Shown: positions 23,607-44,313 of the stretch, in pieces | Numbering within the stretch: the stretch's first letter is position 1 | How the letters are laid out: every line of letters starts with the position of its first letter | Assembly: GCA_033060915.1 (NCBI GenBank) | Contig: CM065383.1 | Coordinates: 16,762,501 to 16,826,500, forward strand | Reading direction: 5' to 3' | Origin: Euryodendron excelsum | Lineage: Eukaryota; Streptophyta; Magnoliopsida; Ericales; Pentaphylacaceae | DNA: 64,000 nucleotides | Notes under the pieces: generated by a model | Told to the model about the DNA's origin: nothing | The model's input: the letters and a program-made list of their open reading frames with translations, nothing else | Databases searched by the model: none | Position numbers and translations under genes: made by a program

Positions 23607-26500
23607 TTGGGTCACATTTGTTATAACTACATATCATATTTGTGATAATTAACGGGTCTCAGTTTTTGTAACTGTAGTATCATTTTTGATATCTATAAGT
23701 TACATTTTTTTGTAACTGTATTTTCATCAAAATCACCTTGAATCTAGTGCTCGTCAAAAAATTTTTTTCTCCATTTTCTGATTCAAAAACTAAAATTTTG
23801 CGAGATACGAACTACGAAAGGCCAAAACCACCAGTTGGGTACAAAAGAGAATCCTAGACTTGCTAGCACTAATTGTGCCCCTGTGGTATTGTGGTGTGTA
23901 CTTTTGAGAGGAAAAACGTTACAACTCTTACTTTTGGTCCCACTAGTGCTTCAATGGAAATTAAATAAAATTTTTTTTTAACAGAGTGTTTAAGTTAATT
24001 TATGTGCACCCTTACTGATTTAAAAAAATAAAGTGTGGGTTCATAGAAAGCTCACTTGCTTTGGTCAAGTACAAACAGGAATATTCGGGTACAAAAAGTT
24101 ACTGTTTAAATATTTGGTTAGTCTATTTGCAAATTTATTTTTAGACGAGAAAAATAAAGGCTCACGGCACGTGTTTTAGTCTCTCAACTTGCACCCAATA
24201 CAAAGTAGGTGGGGCTTTTGGACCTGAGACCATATGAGATTTTGTGTTGGGATGATTCTCACATTGATAGAAATTGAGTGTGTGTGTTTATAGTCTCAAC
24301 ATGTGCTTTTCATTATAACGGATTGCGTGAGATTTTATTATTTTTTTTAAAAAGAATTATTGTATGAGTAAGGCTATACATATAGGACTATATAGTAGTT
24401 TTTTGGCCTTTCATTTTAAATTAAAATATTTATAATTTTAGCTCATAATTTTAAATATGTCGTTGTCACATTATTCTGATTAAATTTTTTGTACAAATTT
24501 TTTAGAAGAATAACATTTTTCTTATTATATATAATTGCCATTAACATTTTTTCTTCAAGTATAAAAATTAAGTGGAGATTTTTTTTCAAGAGGCTTAAGT
24601 CAATTTTGTATGTCATATATTAATCAGACAATTGAATTGAATTATATTTATATAATGCATTTTATAATTTTTATTTTCTATTTATGGTTTAGTTGTATAT
24701 GTTTCCTCAATCTTATCCTTAAGTGGAAAATAATGGTTGACAATCACAAGCAATGAAATCAAAATTTGTTTACCCCGGGAGACAGTGTTGACCTGGTCTT
24801 GGTACATTATCACAATTCTAGCTGTTTGGTTTTTTTTTTTTATTATATATTTACTTTTGTGTTTTTGAAAGAAAATGACAATTTAATATTTTTCATGTCA
24901 TCAGGAATGAAAAAAAAAGGGAACTACTGAAAGTACTATTATTTTTATTTTTATTTTTTTATAACAATGGTTTCAAAAATTAAAAATAACTTTTTTCTCG
25001 TTCATAAATTTAGGGTGCTTATAAAAAATTTGAGAGTAAGTTTACTAAACGAGGTTTTGGCAACCAAAAATAGTCTCGATGAATTCCAAAAAATGAGAAC
25101 TAAGATTATAACCCAAACAAAATTCCTAGTAGCGTACAGAAGAGGGAGGTAGCTATTTATATATTGATGATCATGAGATTTCTTTGAACATTCAGTTTGA
25201 ATTATTGGATTTGGGTTTATAGCTATGAAAGAAACAATTGATTTGATTAGATGGATTTTAGTCATAGTTTGCAAGAATTTTACAAATGTTTTTTTAAGAA
25301 AACCAATCAAAGGAAGTAATTAGTATGCATGATGCAACAAATGACACCATTAGTTGCTGAATTGCAATTTCTTTTTAATTGAATGATAAGTTAATGGGAA
25401 AGCCACCACATTCCTATCTGTGTGACCATATTATACTGAAAAAATAAATAAAAAAAGGAAGTCCTTGGTGTATCTAGATTCAATATTCTCATGTAATACT
25501 AATTTAGAGCCCTAGACTATAGTCAATTGGTTTTCTTACTTAGCAAAATTTGATATGGGTATTTTCTCACCAGTTTCCTAATTCCCAAGGACCCAAATGA
25601 GAACATCAATTCCCCCATAGAAAAATGTATAATCATTAGTCTCCTTACATGTGGCAAAACATCACTCTACAAATTACACCGACCCTACTCCTACCCTCGT
25701 ATTATTAAATCCCCATAATACAACCAAGAAAGAATAGGGTCAACATGAAATTTACTGAATCCATGTATCATACTACTATTATAGTATACTACAGAGTCGG
25801 CATTGCATGTGCAATTTTTAATTATTGTTAAATATGATAGTTGTTATGGTCGATTGATTTACCAGAGATAATAATTTTATCAATATTGATAAGTGAATAT
25901 GATACGCAGAGTTCAAAATTTATAAATAATTGAAGTAATATTTAATTATTGCCAAAGACAATAGTTATTTAATCACCTGAGATGATGATTTAATTAATGT
26001 CGACAAGTGAATAGGGTATGCAATTACGTGGGTGGTTTGGTTTTTATGCCTTACTTATTGAGAAACAAACTAATTAGAATACTAATAAAATAGATTTAGA
26101 GTTTAATTTTGATGCGCTGATAGTGTAGAATATTTTTATAAAAGCATCACTAGAATGCGACATTGTCTATGAGCCTTCTTTGTTTATATTGTATTTAAAT
26201 TTTAAAAGACACTTGTCACACTTTGGTGTCCTGTTTATGTAAAAAAATTCTACATCGTTAGTGTATAAAAACTAAACTCATAGATTTAATAGAATAATTT
26301 GGAAATGCAAATAATAAAAAAGTTAACATAAAATACCTATCAAAATAGTTCTTAATTACAATAATACCACTATTATGTATATAAAATTTTTAAAATATCG
26401 CATTTTTTATATTTAAAATAGATATATGGATATGTATTACATACATCTCCCCCTAACAATGTTGTTGGGGCCCACAGCAGCACCCAAGCCCCCATGAACT
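23607..26500. other. AT-rich intergenic DNA
   Basis: No gene recognised. It contains a foldback half-copy near 24460-24530 and a diverged tandem duplication of about 117 bp period (25826-25917 and 25943-26025). The ORFs at 24967-25310 on both strands lack motifs. Confidence 0.
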
Positions 26501-26689
26501 CACAAACAACATTAACAATTCCCCATTCTACTGGAGAGGAGTGACCTTATGTTAATTGGCTCGCTTTACTTTCTGGGCTGTGCAGTCACGCGCGAAGAAA
26601 TCCAAATCCCAAACACAAAAACAAAGGAAAAGAAACAGAGAAACAAAAATCGCAAATCACTTTCGATATTTTAATTTTCTCCCATCCAA

Positions 26690-26870
26690 ATGAGAATAGG
26701 GGGAGCTCTTCCGACCTCCCTTTCCCCTCCTCTTTCCCTCTTTCTCTCTCTTCATCTTCTCGTTGTTCTTCCAAAGTCTCTTTTGACCATTCCCACCACC
26801 CCCTCTCCTTCTTCTCTTCTTCCTTCTATCTGCTGCAAACTTTCCTCTTTGAACCCCCCTACATTTCTCT
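26690..26870 (+). promoter_or_regulatory. Pyrimidine-rich tract upstream of the CDPK gene
   Basis: The tract is dense in CTTCTC and CCTCTTTCCC. CT-rich tracts of this kind are common near plant core promoters and leaders. It lies about 140-320 bp before the kinase ATG. The opposite-strand ORFs here (26586-26890) are composition artefacts. Confidence 0.
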
Positions 26871-26877
26871 CTCCGTG

Positions 26878-26886
26878 TATATATAG
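26878..26886 (+). promoter_or_regulatory. Predicted TATA box of the CDPK gene
   Basis: TATATATAG lies 120 bp upstream of the ATG at 27006, so the predicted start of transcription is near 26910. If the CT-rich tract is part of the leader, the true start is further upstream and this box is coincidental. Confidence 0.
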
Positions 26887-27005
26887 ACACACAAAGATTT
26901 ATATCTCTATGTGCGTATGATTGGCGGTATTTATTGGATTAGTGGATGGTTTTGATCTTTCTAAATTTCTGAAAAGTTTTGTTATCTTCTGCAAAAAGAA
27001 AGAAG

Positions 27006-34442
<7,437 letters not shown>

Positions 34443-34830
34443 GATCAGAAAGGTGTTTCAATTTTTGAGAGAGAGAGAGAGAGAGAGAGTTGGAGTTCCT
34501 TTTCAAAATTATTTGCTTGAAGACTCTGCTGTACTCGTAGACGGCTCTCATTTGCTTCTGCCTCTACTGCCGTTTTGTGGACTTCTCCAGGAGTTCCAAC
34601 TTCCAAGTAATTAGGGGCAGGAATTCTGATAGGCTCATCAGGACATCGTGCCAAGAGGTGGTTGGTGTAGTTTTTCCTCCACCCTGCAGGGAAAATGGCT
34701 ACGCGTAATATTTCTGTGTATTAGCGTTCACATCCTTTTGGGGGTGTTGCAGTCTTTGGTTGTTCATTCGTAAATGTAATTTGTCACATAGATAAGTTTA
34801 TTAATGAAAATTGTTTGTATTTTGAATTCA
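34443..34830 (+). other. 3' UTR of the CDPK gene
   Basis: This non-coding tail contains a (GA)n run at 34467-34489. There is no perfect AATAAA; a variant, AATGAAAA, occurs near 34804. Confidence 0.
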
Positions 34831-35748
34831 TTCTTATCTGTTATAAATACTCTTATAAATCATGAATGTGAGCTAATTTTTTGAGCCTCAGCAGATTCTG
34901 CAGCCAAAGGTTAAAAAAAATGGTTACTATGTCAATAATTCAGATGCTTCCTAAGCAGCAATGGTAAACAGAGGATTGAAGATGGAACATGGAAATAGCT
35001 CTCCATAAAGTTGTAGAGTGTATCAAACATCAAGTGTGTGGCTTCGGATGGCTAGTTTTGGAGTTGACATATTCTGTGTTCTTTGAGCGAAATATACCTG
35101 TATGATGACCGATTAGTCAAGCACGATTGCGAGAACTTTATTTAAAAAAATATCTCGAAAGTGCAAGCGTCTTTAGAGTGCGTGGCCACGAGGATGAACA
35201 TGACCTATTTTCTTACTAAGATTTGGTTGGGACTTGGGAGAGAGGACTCGGGACTTGGGGGAAAATTACAAATAACCCTTCTCCGAATTCATTATCTCAG
35301 AACTTGAATATCCAGAATTTCTTATCCCCTAGTCCCATTACAAAAGAACCCTCGTTCGAATTTGTAATCTCACAACTTAATGTCTAGAATTTCACAACTT
35401 TGTATTGAAGCAGCACGTGTTTACTCCAAAACCACCGTTAGATTTCTTTGATGAAGATTAAAGTAACGAAACTAGATTTCTAGTGTATTTGATGGTCTGA
35501 AATTTATTGTACACATTCCACATTTTTTTAATTAAATGTTGAAAACTGTTACTCACAGCATCTTCAGCTAATGCGTGATACATTAGCCGGACTCTACCGA
35601 CTAATGGTGAGATTTAGCTGATGTGGCATCTATTAGCTAGTGACTAACTCACATCCGTGACTGGGGATAGTATTTTTCTTAGATGATACATTACATGTGA
35701 GATTGAACAAGCATAAGAGCATTTTTGGTATTACTGCCATTGGTTTTT
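34831..35748. other. Intergenic spacer
   Basis: No gene or clear repeat was recognised in this stretch. Confidence 0.
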
Positions 35749-36168
35749 GGGATACTTACACTTTACTTCTTGTGATTTACACTTTAAAAGTGAACACATG
35801 ACCCCATTGTGATTTAAACTTGTCTGTAAAATGGATAAAAACTCTTAGATTTGACGAAAATTTTGTCATAGAAGTATTTTATCATTTTATCTATCTAAAT
35901 TAGAACATTAAAAAGACAATTTGGTTCTTTTGTGACAAAATAAAGGCTTGTCTTTAGAGAGATTTTTTTTGGTCAAATTGTCTTTTTGATATAATTTGGA
36001 GATATAAAATGACAAAAATATCTCTAAGACAGAATTTTCGTTAAATTTAACGGTTTATATGCGTTTTGCAGATAAATCCAAATCACAGATGATCATCTGT
36101 TCACTTTTAAACCATAAAAGTATAATTTGATTTTGGTTCAAACTATAAGAGGTAAAGTGTAATTACCC
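35749..36168. mobile_element. MITE with long terminal inverted repeats
   Basis: The left end GGGATACTTACACTTTAC and right end GTAAAGTGTAATTACCC are inverted matches. Similarity continues inward for about 150 bp on each side, including AAAAGTGAACA, GTGATTT and TTGACGAAAATTTTGTC-type blocks. The flanks TGGTTTTT (35741-35748) and TGATTTTT (36169-36176) look like an 8-bp target duplication with one mismatch. Non-coding; long TIRs fit a Mutator-like or hAT-like derivative. Confidence 0.
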
Positions 36169-38101
36169 TGATTTTTTTAATCACTTTGTGCATGTTTGTT
36201 TTATGGGATAAGTGGACCACATAGAATAAATAATTTCTCAGAACATGCTAACTCATGTTTGATTTGCTAAATAGGGTCTGGATAACACCATTCTCCATCT
36301 ACATGAGATAAAAACAACCCATGAGTGGTGGGATAAGTCTGACACTTTTTTAACACTAATAGGTGAATGGAACTCAGCTTATCCGTTGTGTTACCTATGT
36401 AAGGGTAATATTATGCAACTAAAAAATTTATATATATACAGAATGATGTGGATAAATAAGAGTCTTTTGGTTCAAAATAAAATACTTATAAAAAATATCC
36501 TTAAATACAAAAATGATATTGTAGTGGGTTTATTGTACAAGTTATCTAGAATAATAGTATTTTTGTGTATATAATTCATCACAATCTTACATAGTTATTA
36601 AAGTCAAACCATATATCGTACCAATGATGATATCGGTTCACGGTTTATTAATTAAACAAGTGGTGTAACCAGTCTAACTGTTGCTATAACGTTATTCATA
36701 TAATTATTTTATTCTTTCATCAAAGTTTATTACCTTATCAGTGGATCAGGGGCTAACCTGCATAAGCATAAAAACTAACCTGGATCAGTCTTCACCAATG
36801 TTGCATCAATCTTTCGATTTTAATTTATTTCATGATAACTCAAAAATATTTTACTGTCTGCAACATTTATTATTTAATTTTTGTTCCTCGCGTGTGCCCT
36901 TTTTCCTAGTAATATCCTAATTTAAGATTCATTTCTCAAGAAGATGAAGGGAAGCTAAAAACTATTCCATGGCCATGGAAAATGACTTCATAGCCTGATT
37001 AAGAAATTATGGCTTTATGTGTATCTATAAGAATGAAAACAGAAATAAATAAATGCCACTTATAACGCCAAAAAAAAAAAAAGAAAAAAAAACCTAATTA
37101 TAACAAAGAGTAAATGTTGAATTGTCAGGGCCAAAAAAATTATTCAGTGCTTTTAGATTACCAAATCATTCTTGATCCATCTCTTGCAAAGTATTGAAGT
37201 TAAATAACGTATCTATCAACTGAGAGACTCACAAGAACACATGGTGCACCTTGAATACTAATAATTTCTTCGTGGAGCAAGATAACATTTTTAAGGAAAC
37301 TTCATGTCATTATACCTAATTAAAACATGGGTCCGATAAATTACCATGCCACATTCATTATTGTGAACTTTGCTTTGCACGCAATAATGGGGACAAGTTT
37401 GAATGAAAAACCATCCCATACCATTAGACAACTACATCATTTCATTATCAACCGACAGCAAAAACTAAGAGCCTAGGACCACGTTCTAAAGCTGTGGGTG
37501 ATGGAATCAAGGTTTTGTGAATAATGTTGTACAATAAAAAAAAGAATGAATTAGGATTTAGGACCTTTCAATTTTAAACAAAGTACCTCTTAAGATGACT
37601 TTTAATAACAAAAATACTGCCAACACGTCATTCTCGTGTTCTCACATGAGTTGGTTCAATTCGGTTTTGTTCTATGCCTCGTGTTAGTTTGGGTCAAGAT
37701 CAAATTAAATCGAGTCGGATTCGCTTTTATTGTATGAAATATAGTCTATTGCTGTTTAAAAATTAAATAAATAAGAATAATCTTGCATCTTCAATTTTTT
37801 TAAAAGAATTAGAAAATAATATACAAACACCTAAGTAATATTCAAGTACACATAGCAATAATTTAAAGACATATATGCAATATATAATCTTTTATGACAT
37901 ATATAAGGTTGTCTCAATTCCTCCTTGGTATGGGTCAATTCAGTTTGAATTTTGAGTTGGGCTGGTTTCGAAAAATAGGATTCTAAGAATCGAACCGAAT
38001 ATTTGACAAATTCAATTTCAAATTTTTTGATTTCTTTGTGCAACCATAATAATTAGGCCTGTGCCAAGTTTACTAGGTTGCACTGAAATTTTTATACTTT
38101 G
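36169..38101. other. Intergenic DNA
   Basis: No gene recognised. A GCATGTTTGTTTTATGGGAT motif at about 36188 resembles the inverted end AAACAAACATGGC near 13640, so a degenerate MITE family may be present. The A-run near 37069-37092 is low complexity. Confidence 0.
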
Positions 38102-38270
38102 GGGGTGTTTGGATCTTAGTTTTTTTTAGTAACTTATGGTTTGAACTTATGACTTTTTTGGATTGTGTTTGGCTGACTAATAAAAAAAATAGTTTATATC
38201 TAATACTTTTTTTTAAAAAATAACTTTTTAAAACTAACTTATAACTTATAAATTATTCATCCAAACACCA
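38102..38270. mobile_element. Small MITE upstream of the DnaJ gene, TSD CTTTG
   Basis: A 169-bp element with ends GGGGTGTTTGGAT and ATCCAAACACCA. CTTTG occurs on both sides (38097-38101 and 38271-38275). The AT-rich interior folds back on itself (AACTTATGG / ATAACTTATAA). It ends 163 bp upstream of the DnaJ ATG. Confidence 0.
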
Positions 38271-38348
38271 CTTTGTCCTAATTCTCCGTTACATATATCC
38301 CACAAACTTAACCATGGTTTAAATCTTAATCTTCACCCTAATCCGTGT

Positions 38349-38368
38349 TATATATATATATATATATT
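38349..38368 (+). promoter_or_regulatory. Predicted TATA region of the DnaJ gene
   Basis: An alternating TA run centred about 75 bp upstream of the ATG at 38434. The leader would be short. Confidence 0.
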
Positions 38369-38433
38369 CTGTATCTATATGAACTCTCCCCCTAGGAAAC
38401 CACACGCATCATAACCGCACTGTGTCAAACCGT

Positions 38434-38955
38434 ATGACGGTCTATACTTCTTCTTTCTCTCCAGTTCTCCGATCATCATCCTCTCGCCTAAGAATCTCCG
38501 GCGAAAGTTCAGCTCCGTTAAAGTCCTCCGTCAGGTTCCGTCCGCGGAGTGTGGCCGCCGCCGCTTCTCGCACCTCGGCGGAGAGAACGAGGTCCCCGTG
38601 CCTCTGCCTTCCCATACCGGCCTCTTCGTCCGCGTTGCTTTACGATGTTCTCGGAATTCCAACGGGAGCCTCCGTCCAGGAGATCAAGGCGGCGTATCGT
38701 AAGCTCGCCAGGAGTTGCCACCCCGACGTGGCCGCCGTCAGCGGGAAGGGCTCGTCGGCCGACGAGTTCATGAAGATTCACTCTGCCTACTCCACCCTAT
38801 CGGATTCCGAGAAACGCGCCGACTATGACCGAAAACTTACCTGGCTGCGCCACCATGGCTGTGCATCTTCTGGAATCTCGACTTCTCCGGCGACGGTAAT
38901 GTCGAGGTTTTCCGGCTGTACTCGCCGGGATTGGGAGACAGATCAGTGTTGGTAG
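38434..38955 (+). CDS. Plastid-type small DnaJ (J-domain) protein, DJC23/J11-like
   Basis: A single-exon gene of 173 residues. The first ATG (38434) opens MTVYTSSF and leads into a region of about 65 residues rich in Ser, Arg and Ala with few acids, as in chloroplast transit peptides. The J domain covers about 69-130: LYDVLGIPTGAS, then the HPD motif at 96-98 (SCHPDVA), then DEFMKIHSAYSTLSDSEKR and DYDRK. The protein ends DWETDQCW, the C-terminal signature I recognise from plant chloroplast J11 proteins. It has no zinc-finger or C-terminal substrate domains, so it is a type III J protein. It should stimulate a stromal Hsp70 ATPase through HPD. Client and process are not known from sequence. 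Lack of introns and high GC distinguish it from the surrounding AT-rich DNA. Confidence 0.
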   Translation: MTVYTSSFSPVLRSSSSRLRISGESSAPLKSSVRFRPRSVAAAASRTSAERTRSPCLCLPIPASSSALLYDVLGIPTGASVQEIKAAYRKLARSCHPDVAAVSGKGSSADEFMKIHSAYSTLSDSEKRADYDRKLTWLRHHGCASSGISTSPATVMSRFSGCTRRDWETDQCW

Positions 38956-40713
38956 TAAAGTAATTCTTGAGTTGAACTGATGAAACAGCTCAAAGACTAC
39001 AGAGCAGAATCAGCGGATGCAGAATAACCATCCATATAACAATGGATTTGTAATGTTGGAATATGTATTGTATTATATATGAACTATGAAGTAGCCGTTC
39101 AATAATTCAATTTTCATTTGAATTTTTGAACACAGTAAGATTAGTTATAATATTGATTTTCTGTAAACCACTTGAGTAGCGGATTGTTTAAATTTGGTCT
39201 ATTTAAGCTTCAAATTATGTTGAAGTTTGAGTTGTTTAATTTTCAAGTCGAGCTTAAACATGCTTTAATTGAGCTGATCTTGAGTAGTTTGATTTTTAAG
39301 TATTTTATCAAATTGAATTCTAGCTCAATTAGTTTGATTTTTAAGTATTTTTCTAGTTAAGTTCAAAAAATTTTTAGTCAAATTTAAGTAACTTAGTTCA
39401 TTTTAATTCATTTTAGGAGATGTTTATGTTACGCAATAAATTTATATCCAATCGATGGAGTTAGGAAATTCATCAAATGATAACCATAACTAAAAACTTT
39501 ATTTTATAATAATTTTTAGTTTGTAATAAATTTTTTTGATTAAACGTAGTGTTTTTTTTTTTTTTTTCCAGAAATTCGCTGAGTGTGAAAATTTTGGGCC
39601 TAAGATTTATAACTTTAAACTTTCAAATTTTTTTTTGTACAATTCATTTTATTGGAGTTGAAGCGTTCTTATTTTATTATATATATACAAGTTAATTTGT
39701 GTAGTTGATTTCGAAATTATTTTTTATAGTGCCATTTTTCCCATATGGACTGTGGCATCTTTTTTAGAAAAAAGAATTTGTAAAATCTATATAGAGCCTT
39801 AATTATATCATGTAAGATTTGAAAAAAAATATTGAGACCTTCAATTTATTTATTAGTTCTCCTTATATTTATTAGTGTAGTTAAGTTTGGGTCTTCTTTT
39901 TTTAATAAGCATTATTTACTCATCCAAAAGAGGGAGTTTTTTTCTTTTTTTTTGTAAAAAATGATGAGAACATTACATAAGATCTATACTATAACATATA
40001 AAGTTATCAAAAACAGGGTGCCTTGCTCACCCAAGCCTAGAGCCAGCCTTGGACATACGTTGGCTTTACCTTGACAATACATCGTTCAAAGTTTTCCCTT
40101 TTCTGTCTTTATTTCTATTGCATTCTATCTTATTATATCACATTCTTCTGTAAGAATTTTCAAATGTACTAATTATACTAGCAGTGCATCAATGATGCAG
40201 TCATCAATTCTCCCGGATGACCACAATTACAGTGAGTAAATATTTTAATGATGAGGAAGTCATTTTTATTATGCTACTAATACTTGATGAACTCTCCTCA
40301 GTGTGCAAAATTTTGATGAACTCTTAACCTCAACAACCAAAATTTCTAAGCCGTCGACTATTTGATCACGTGCCTATTGGCCTTCGTATAACTTGATTGA
40401 TGAAAATCAGAGACAAGGTAAGTCATTAGCGAATTTAACTGCTGATGCACTAGAGCACCTACCAAGTTTGTTAAAGAGTCTGCAGACAAAATGGACCTTC
40501 ATGCATTTTCCATTAGAGAACTTCGTTTTCAATATGATAAAAAAGAAAAAAAAACTAATAAATACGTGAAAATTGGATTGGGAATCCATTGAAGTAATCA
40601 ACCTCCAATAATTGAAGAATTGGTCATAGCACGTGCCTTCATAGGTTCCAAACTTCCAAGAATGGAAGAAGAAAATGAGAACAGTGAGAGTGAAAGCAAT
40701 TGCACGGTATTAT

Positions 40714-40716
<3 letters not shown>

Positions 40717-40762
<46 letters not shown>

Positions 40763-40803
40763 AGAAGAAGAAGATGAAGAAGAAGAAGAAGAAGAAAGAA
40801 AGT
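40717..40803. repeat. (GA)n followed by a GAA-rich run
   Basis: About 21 GA units run to 40758 and are followed by imperfect GAA/GAT repeats. Strong purine strand bias. Confidence 0.
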
Positions 40804-42297
40804 GTTAAAGAAAAGTAAAGGGACATGGTGAAAAGACATTAGTGTTTAATATTCAAAAGTCAACTTGGATGCATAATTTTCTTCTTGTCACACATATTTT
40901 TCATTTGTTTTTTTTTAATAAATTCTTTTAGTATGTGATTTTTATTTGGTCTCATCCTGCTTAGTTTTTTAATGTTTTTGTTAATTTTAAATTAGTTTTA
41001 GGTGGAAAGTATGTGAGAGAGAGAGAGAGATCATGAAGAATCTTTATGATGGGTCTAGATCATGAATTTGTGGAGGACGGAAAAAAGATAAGAAAAGAAA
41101 ATTAAATGACAATAGCTAAATTCGTTTATTTTATTAGCCTGTTTTGGGTTAGGTAAATCAGAAGAAAATAAATATGTGATTGTCCAAGAAATTATTATTT
41201 TTATTTGCTTACTTATGAAAAAAAATAAGAATAATTATTTTATTTTTTTTTTCCTTTACAAATTCAAACATAAGCGTTAAACCACCCTAGACTTGATATG
41301 TTAAACTCTTATTATTTGAGATCCACTTGACTTTTCATGGAGTGGAATTGGCTGGGGCCCTGGAATTGCAATATAGTTAGAGGATAACATAATCCTATTT
41401 CCATTGGTGTTGAATGGTTTCTAGTGATAGTGATTTAGCTTCAAATTACTAATCTTAAAGTGAGACTGAATAATTTTTTGTTTTTGCTTTTTCCTTGACT
41501 AGTTCTAATTTTATGGGTTTCTTCCCAGCATTTGTGCATCTTGAATTTGCAGGATAAGAAGCTCACCACGATGTGTTCCTTTTTTTTTGGTTATGTAATT
41601 AGAAATGTATGAATCAACTTACGTGCATCTCAACTAATTCCTTCTCAAGTTTAGTTAATCTCTTTTACCCATTAACTTCCCGAAGTAACTGCATATGCCA
41701 TTAATACTGGCTATAGCAACCGAGTAGAAATAACTGTAGGTTTTTTGCATTTTTTTTAAAGAGCAAACTTTAGTCGAAAGGGTTGCTTAAAAGAATTGCT
41801 AGAAGGGTGGTGTCATCATTTGGAAAGAGAAATACTAATTAGACGTACCAAACATTATTAAGACCTAGCTACCAAACATTATTGTTCTCTTTCTCACTGC
41901 AATAACAATCAAATTCTACTAAAACTCATTCACAAAGTCTATCGATTAGTTTATGTATGGATCTTTCATTTATTAAGAAAAAAAAAAAGAAAGAGAAAGA
42001 AATGAAAGTACTATATCATTCATTTTCTTCTTATTTTTCTAACTCAACCAAAAAAAAGAATTACATTTAGATTCTTTCATTTCATTTTTATTTTTTTATC
42101 TTTTTTCTTGCTTATATAAATTCAAGATCCAAACATATATAGTGTAAAATAAATAGCATTGTTGACATCTTAAATTTAGCGATACATAACTACCACCATA
42201 CGATATAAGCAGAAGCAAAAAGAAAATAAAACTATATTGTGTAAAATTAATATATATTAGGATATAAAACTATATTGTCTGTACACCTTGAAAAGAT

Positions 42298-42333
42298 TCT
42301 CTCTCTCTCTCTCTCTCTCGCTCGCTCTCTCTC
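42298..42333. repeat. (CT)n microsatellite
   Basis: CT repeats interrupted by two CTCG units. Confidence 0.
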
Positions 42334-43639
42334 AATTTTCTTTTCTAGCTAGTGCTTTGTGACTTTCTCCTCCAAAAGGTGGTACTAATCTTCTAGAAAA
42401 TATTACAACACAGATTTATTTATCCCTCTTCCAAAACACATAGATTGACAATGTCAATAAGATTGAGAGAGGCTGCACCCCAGAATTGAATAATCTACAC
42501 TCATGCCTTTGATTAAATTAAGTAAATCACCAGTGCATATCTATATAGAAGGAAAAATAAAAGGTTTGTAAGCTTCTAAAACATGGCTCTAATTCTGATG
42601 TTTTGTGCATTCCCTAAAAATCAAGGGAAGTAGTATATATTCCAATCCCCTCTACAGATTCTTACAGCTGGGACAATCACATGAAATATGATTATTTCTT
42701 CCTTAGGTGACTTAGATTCTTGTACGCAATAGCTGCCAAGGGATTCACAGCTTGGATTATGAAGAAAAAAAGGAATATGCAAACTCATATGATATATGAG
42801 CGGCAAATACAAAGCAGAAGGCTTCATGCTCACCGCACAAATCAAGTACTAAATTACTAATTGGACTCATCTAATTAGACTTCTCTACTTTACCCAGGTT
42901 GTTTTTTTTTCCTTTTTTTTATTTTTTTTGCATGTTGTGAGAATCGTTGTCAATCTCATATATCTGTTAACATGTCGTTTTTGTTATTGGTACAGTATGT
43001 ATTATTCCCATTGTGTGTGTATTAGTCTTAATGTAATCAGAATGGATGTAAGGATGTGAAACTTGCAGTAGTGTAGATAGAAAATATCATTATGATGATG
43101 ATGATCAAGACTAGTGTTTGACACTACGTTCTTAAGATAAAATTTGCCCCCACAATAGTGTTCATGGTTGAATTGACGTTTGCTTCCCAAGATATAATAA
43201 TCGACCTTATATAGAAACAACAGTTCAATCTGTATGTCAAGCAAACCAAAGATCTGATGTACTCTCTTACAAAGACTCTATGATGCATGAAAAGATTATG
43301 AAAAAACGATTTTGTAAGCATCTCATTTTTGCCCGCTCATTAATCTCCGGCCTAATCGGATCCAATTTTCAAACATCACAACATATGTAAGCCCAAGACG
43401 GCTCTTTCAAACCCTAATCCGATCAGCTGGTGGCTTCTCTGGCCCACAAGGCCCAATTGAAGTTGAAAAGACCATCTTGCCCCTAGGCAATCCAGGCAGC
43501 TTTTCGAGACCAGGCAATTTTGGGACCCAACGGTATCCAGGTAACTTCTTGAGATTGGGCGATCTCGGGGACCAACACCTTATCAAATTCCAGAGGGTTC
43601 ACTTTTGGCGCCTGCTAGCTCACCAATCTAGAATGTCTG

Positions 43640-43830
43640 TCATTTGGTAGTTCTCTGAGACCAGGCGTTCTCGGGGACCAACACTATCCTCACAGGTAGC
43701 TTTCTGAGACCAAACGTTCTCAGAAACCAACACCACCCTACAGGTAGCTCTCTGAGACCGAGCAGTCTCAGGGACCAACATTGCACAGGTAGCTTTCTAA
43801 GACCGGGTGATCTTAAGAACCAACACGTAG
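43640..43830. repeat. Subrepeat array in Ogre-like LTR, about 45-50-bp period
   Basis: At least four units contain GTAGCTTTCTGAGACC and TCTCAGGGACCAACA in order (near 43646, 43693, 43741 and 43786), with further diverged units back to about 43500. Confidence 0.
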
Positions 43831-44313
43831 GAAAACACTGGCGCTTGCTAGCCCAACTCGGTGAAAAATAACCAAACCTGCTCCTTGGACCTCCAGGCAT
43901 GTCTTGAGAAAGTTCAAAATCCCTCAAGACGGTAAGTCCATCCTTCCAAAGTGTTCCTAAACAGTTAGGCGTACTCAACACACCATCCTATCCAATTTTG
44001 GTCCCATTCCGGTCAACACCGGTCCAAATGACTATTTTGCTCCTAGACGCCCAGCACAGTACAAATCCCATTAGACAGCGAAAAATCTTCCAGGATTATC
44101 CTCAAACAGTCTGGCATGCTTAACATGCCATTCCAACCCATTCTGACCTTCTTCAACCAATTTCGGTCGAAATGATCGTTTTACCCCTAGCGATTTGAAT
44201 GCGCCCCGAAATTACACCGGCCCTGGGTATTGAATGGCAGGTCTTACCATACACTTCTATTTAACCCAAGGTGAACCTCACGACTCTAAACACTCCCAAC
44301 TCAATGAAAGTCC

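Larger units (their letters stand above)
38956..43312. other. 3' UTR of the DnaJ gene and AT-rich intergenic DNA
   Basis: The transcript end is probably near 39100. Beyond it I see no gene. Microsatellites are listed separately. The ORFs at 40620-40839 on both strands are products of the GA/GAA repeat, and those at 42621-43321 lack motifs. Confidence 0.

Noticed and set aside
40620..40839. Overlapping ORFs on both strands rich in Arg/Glu or Ser/Leu
   Set aside because: They are translations of the GA/GAA microsatellite in this stretch.
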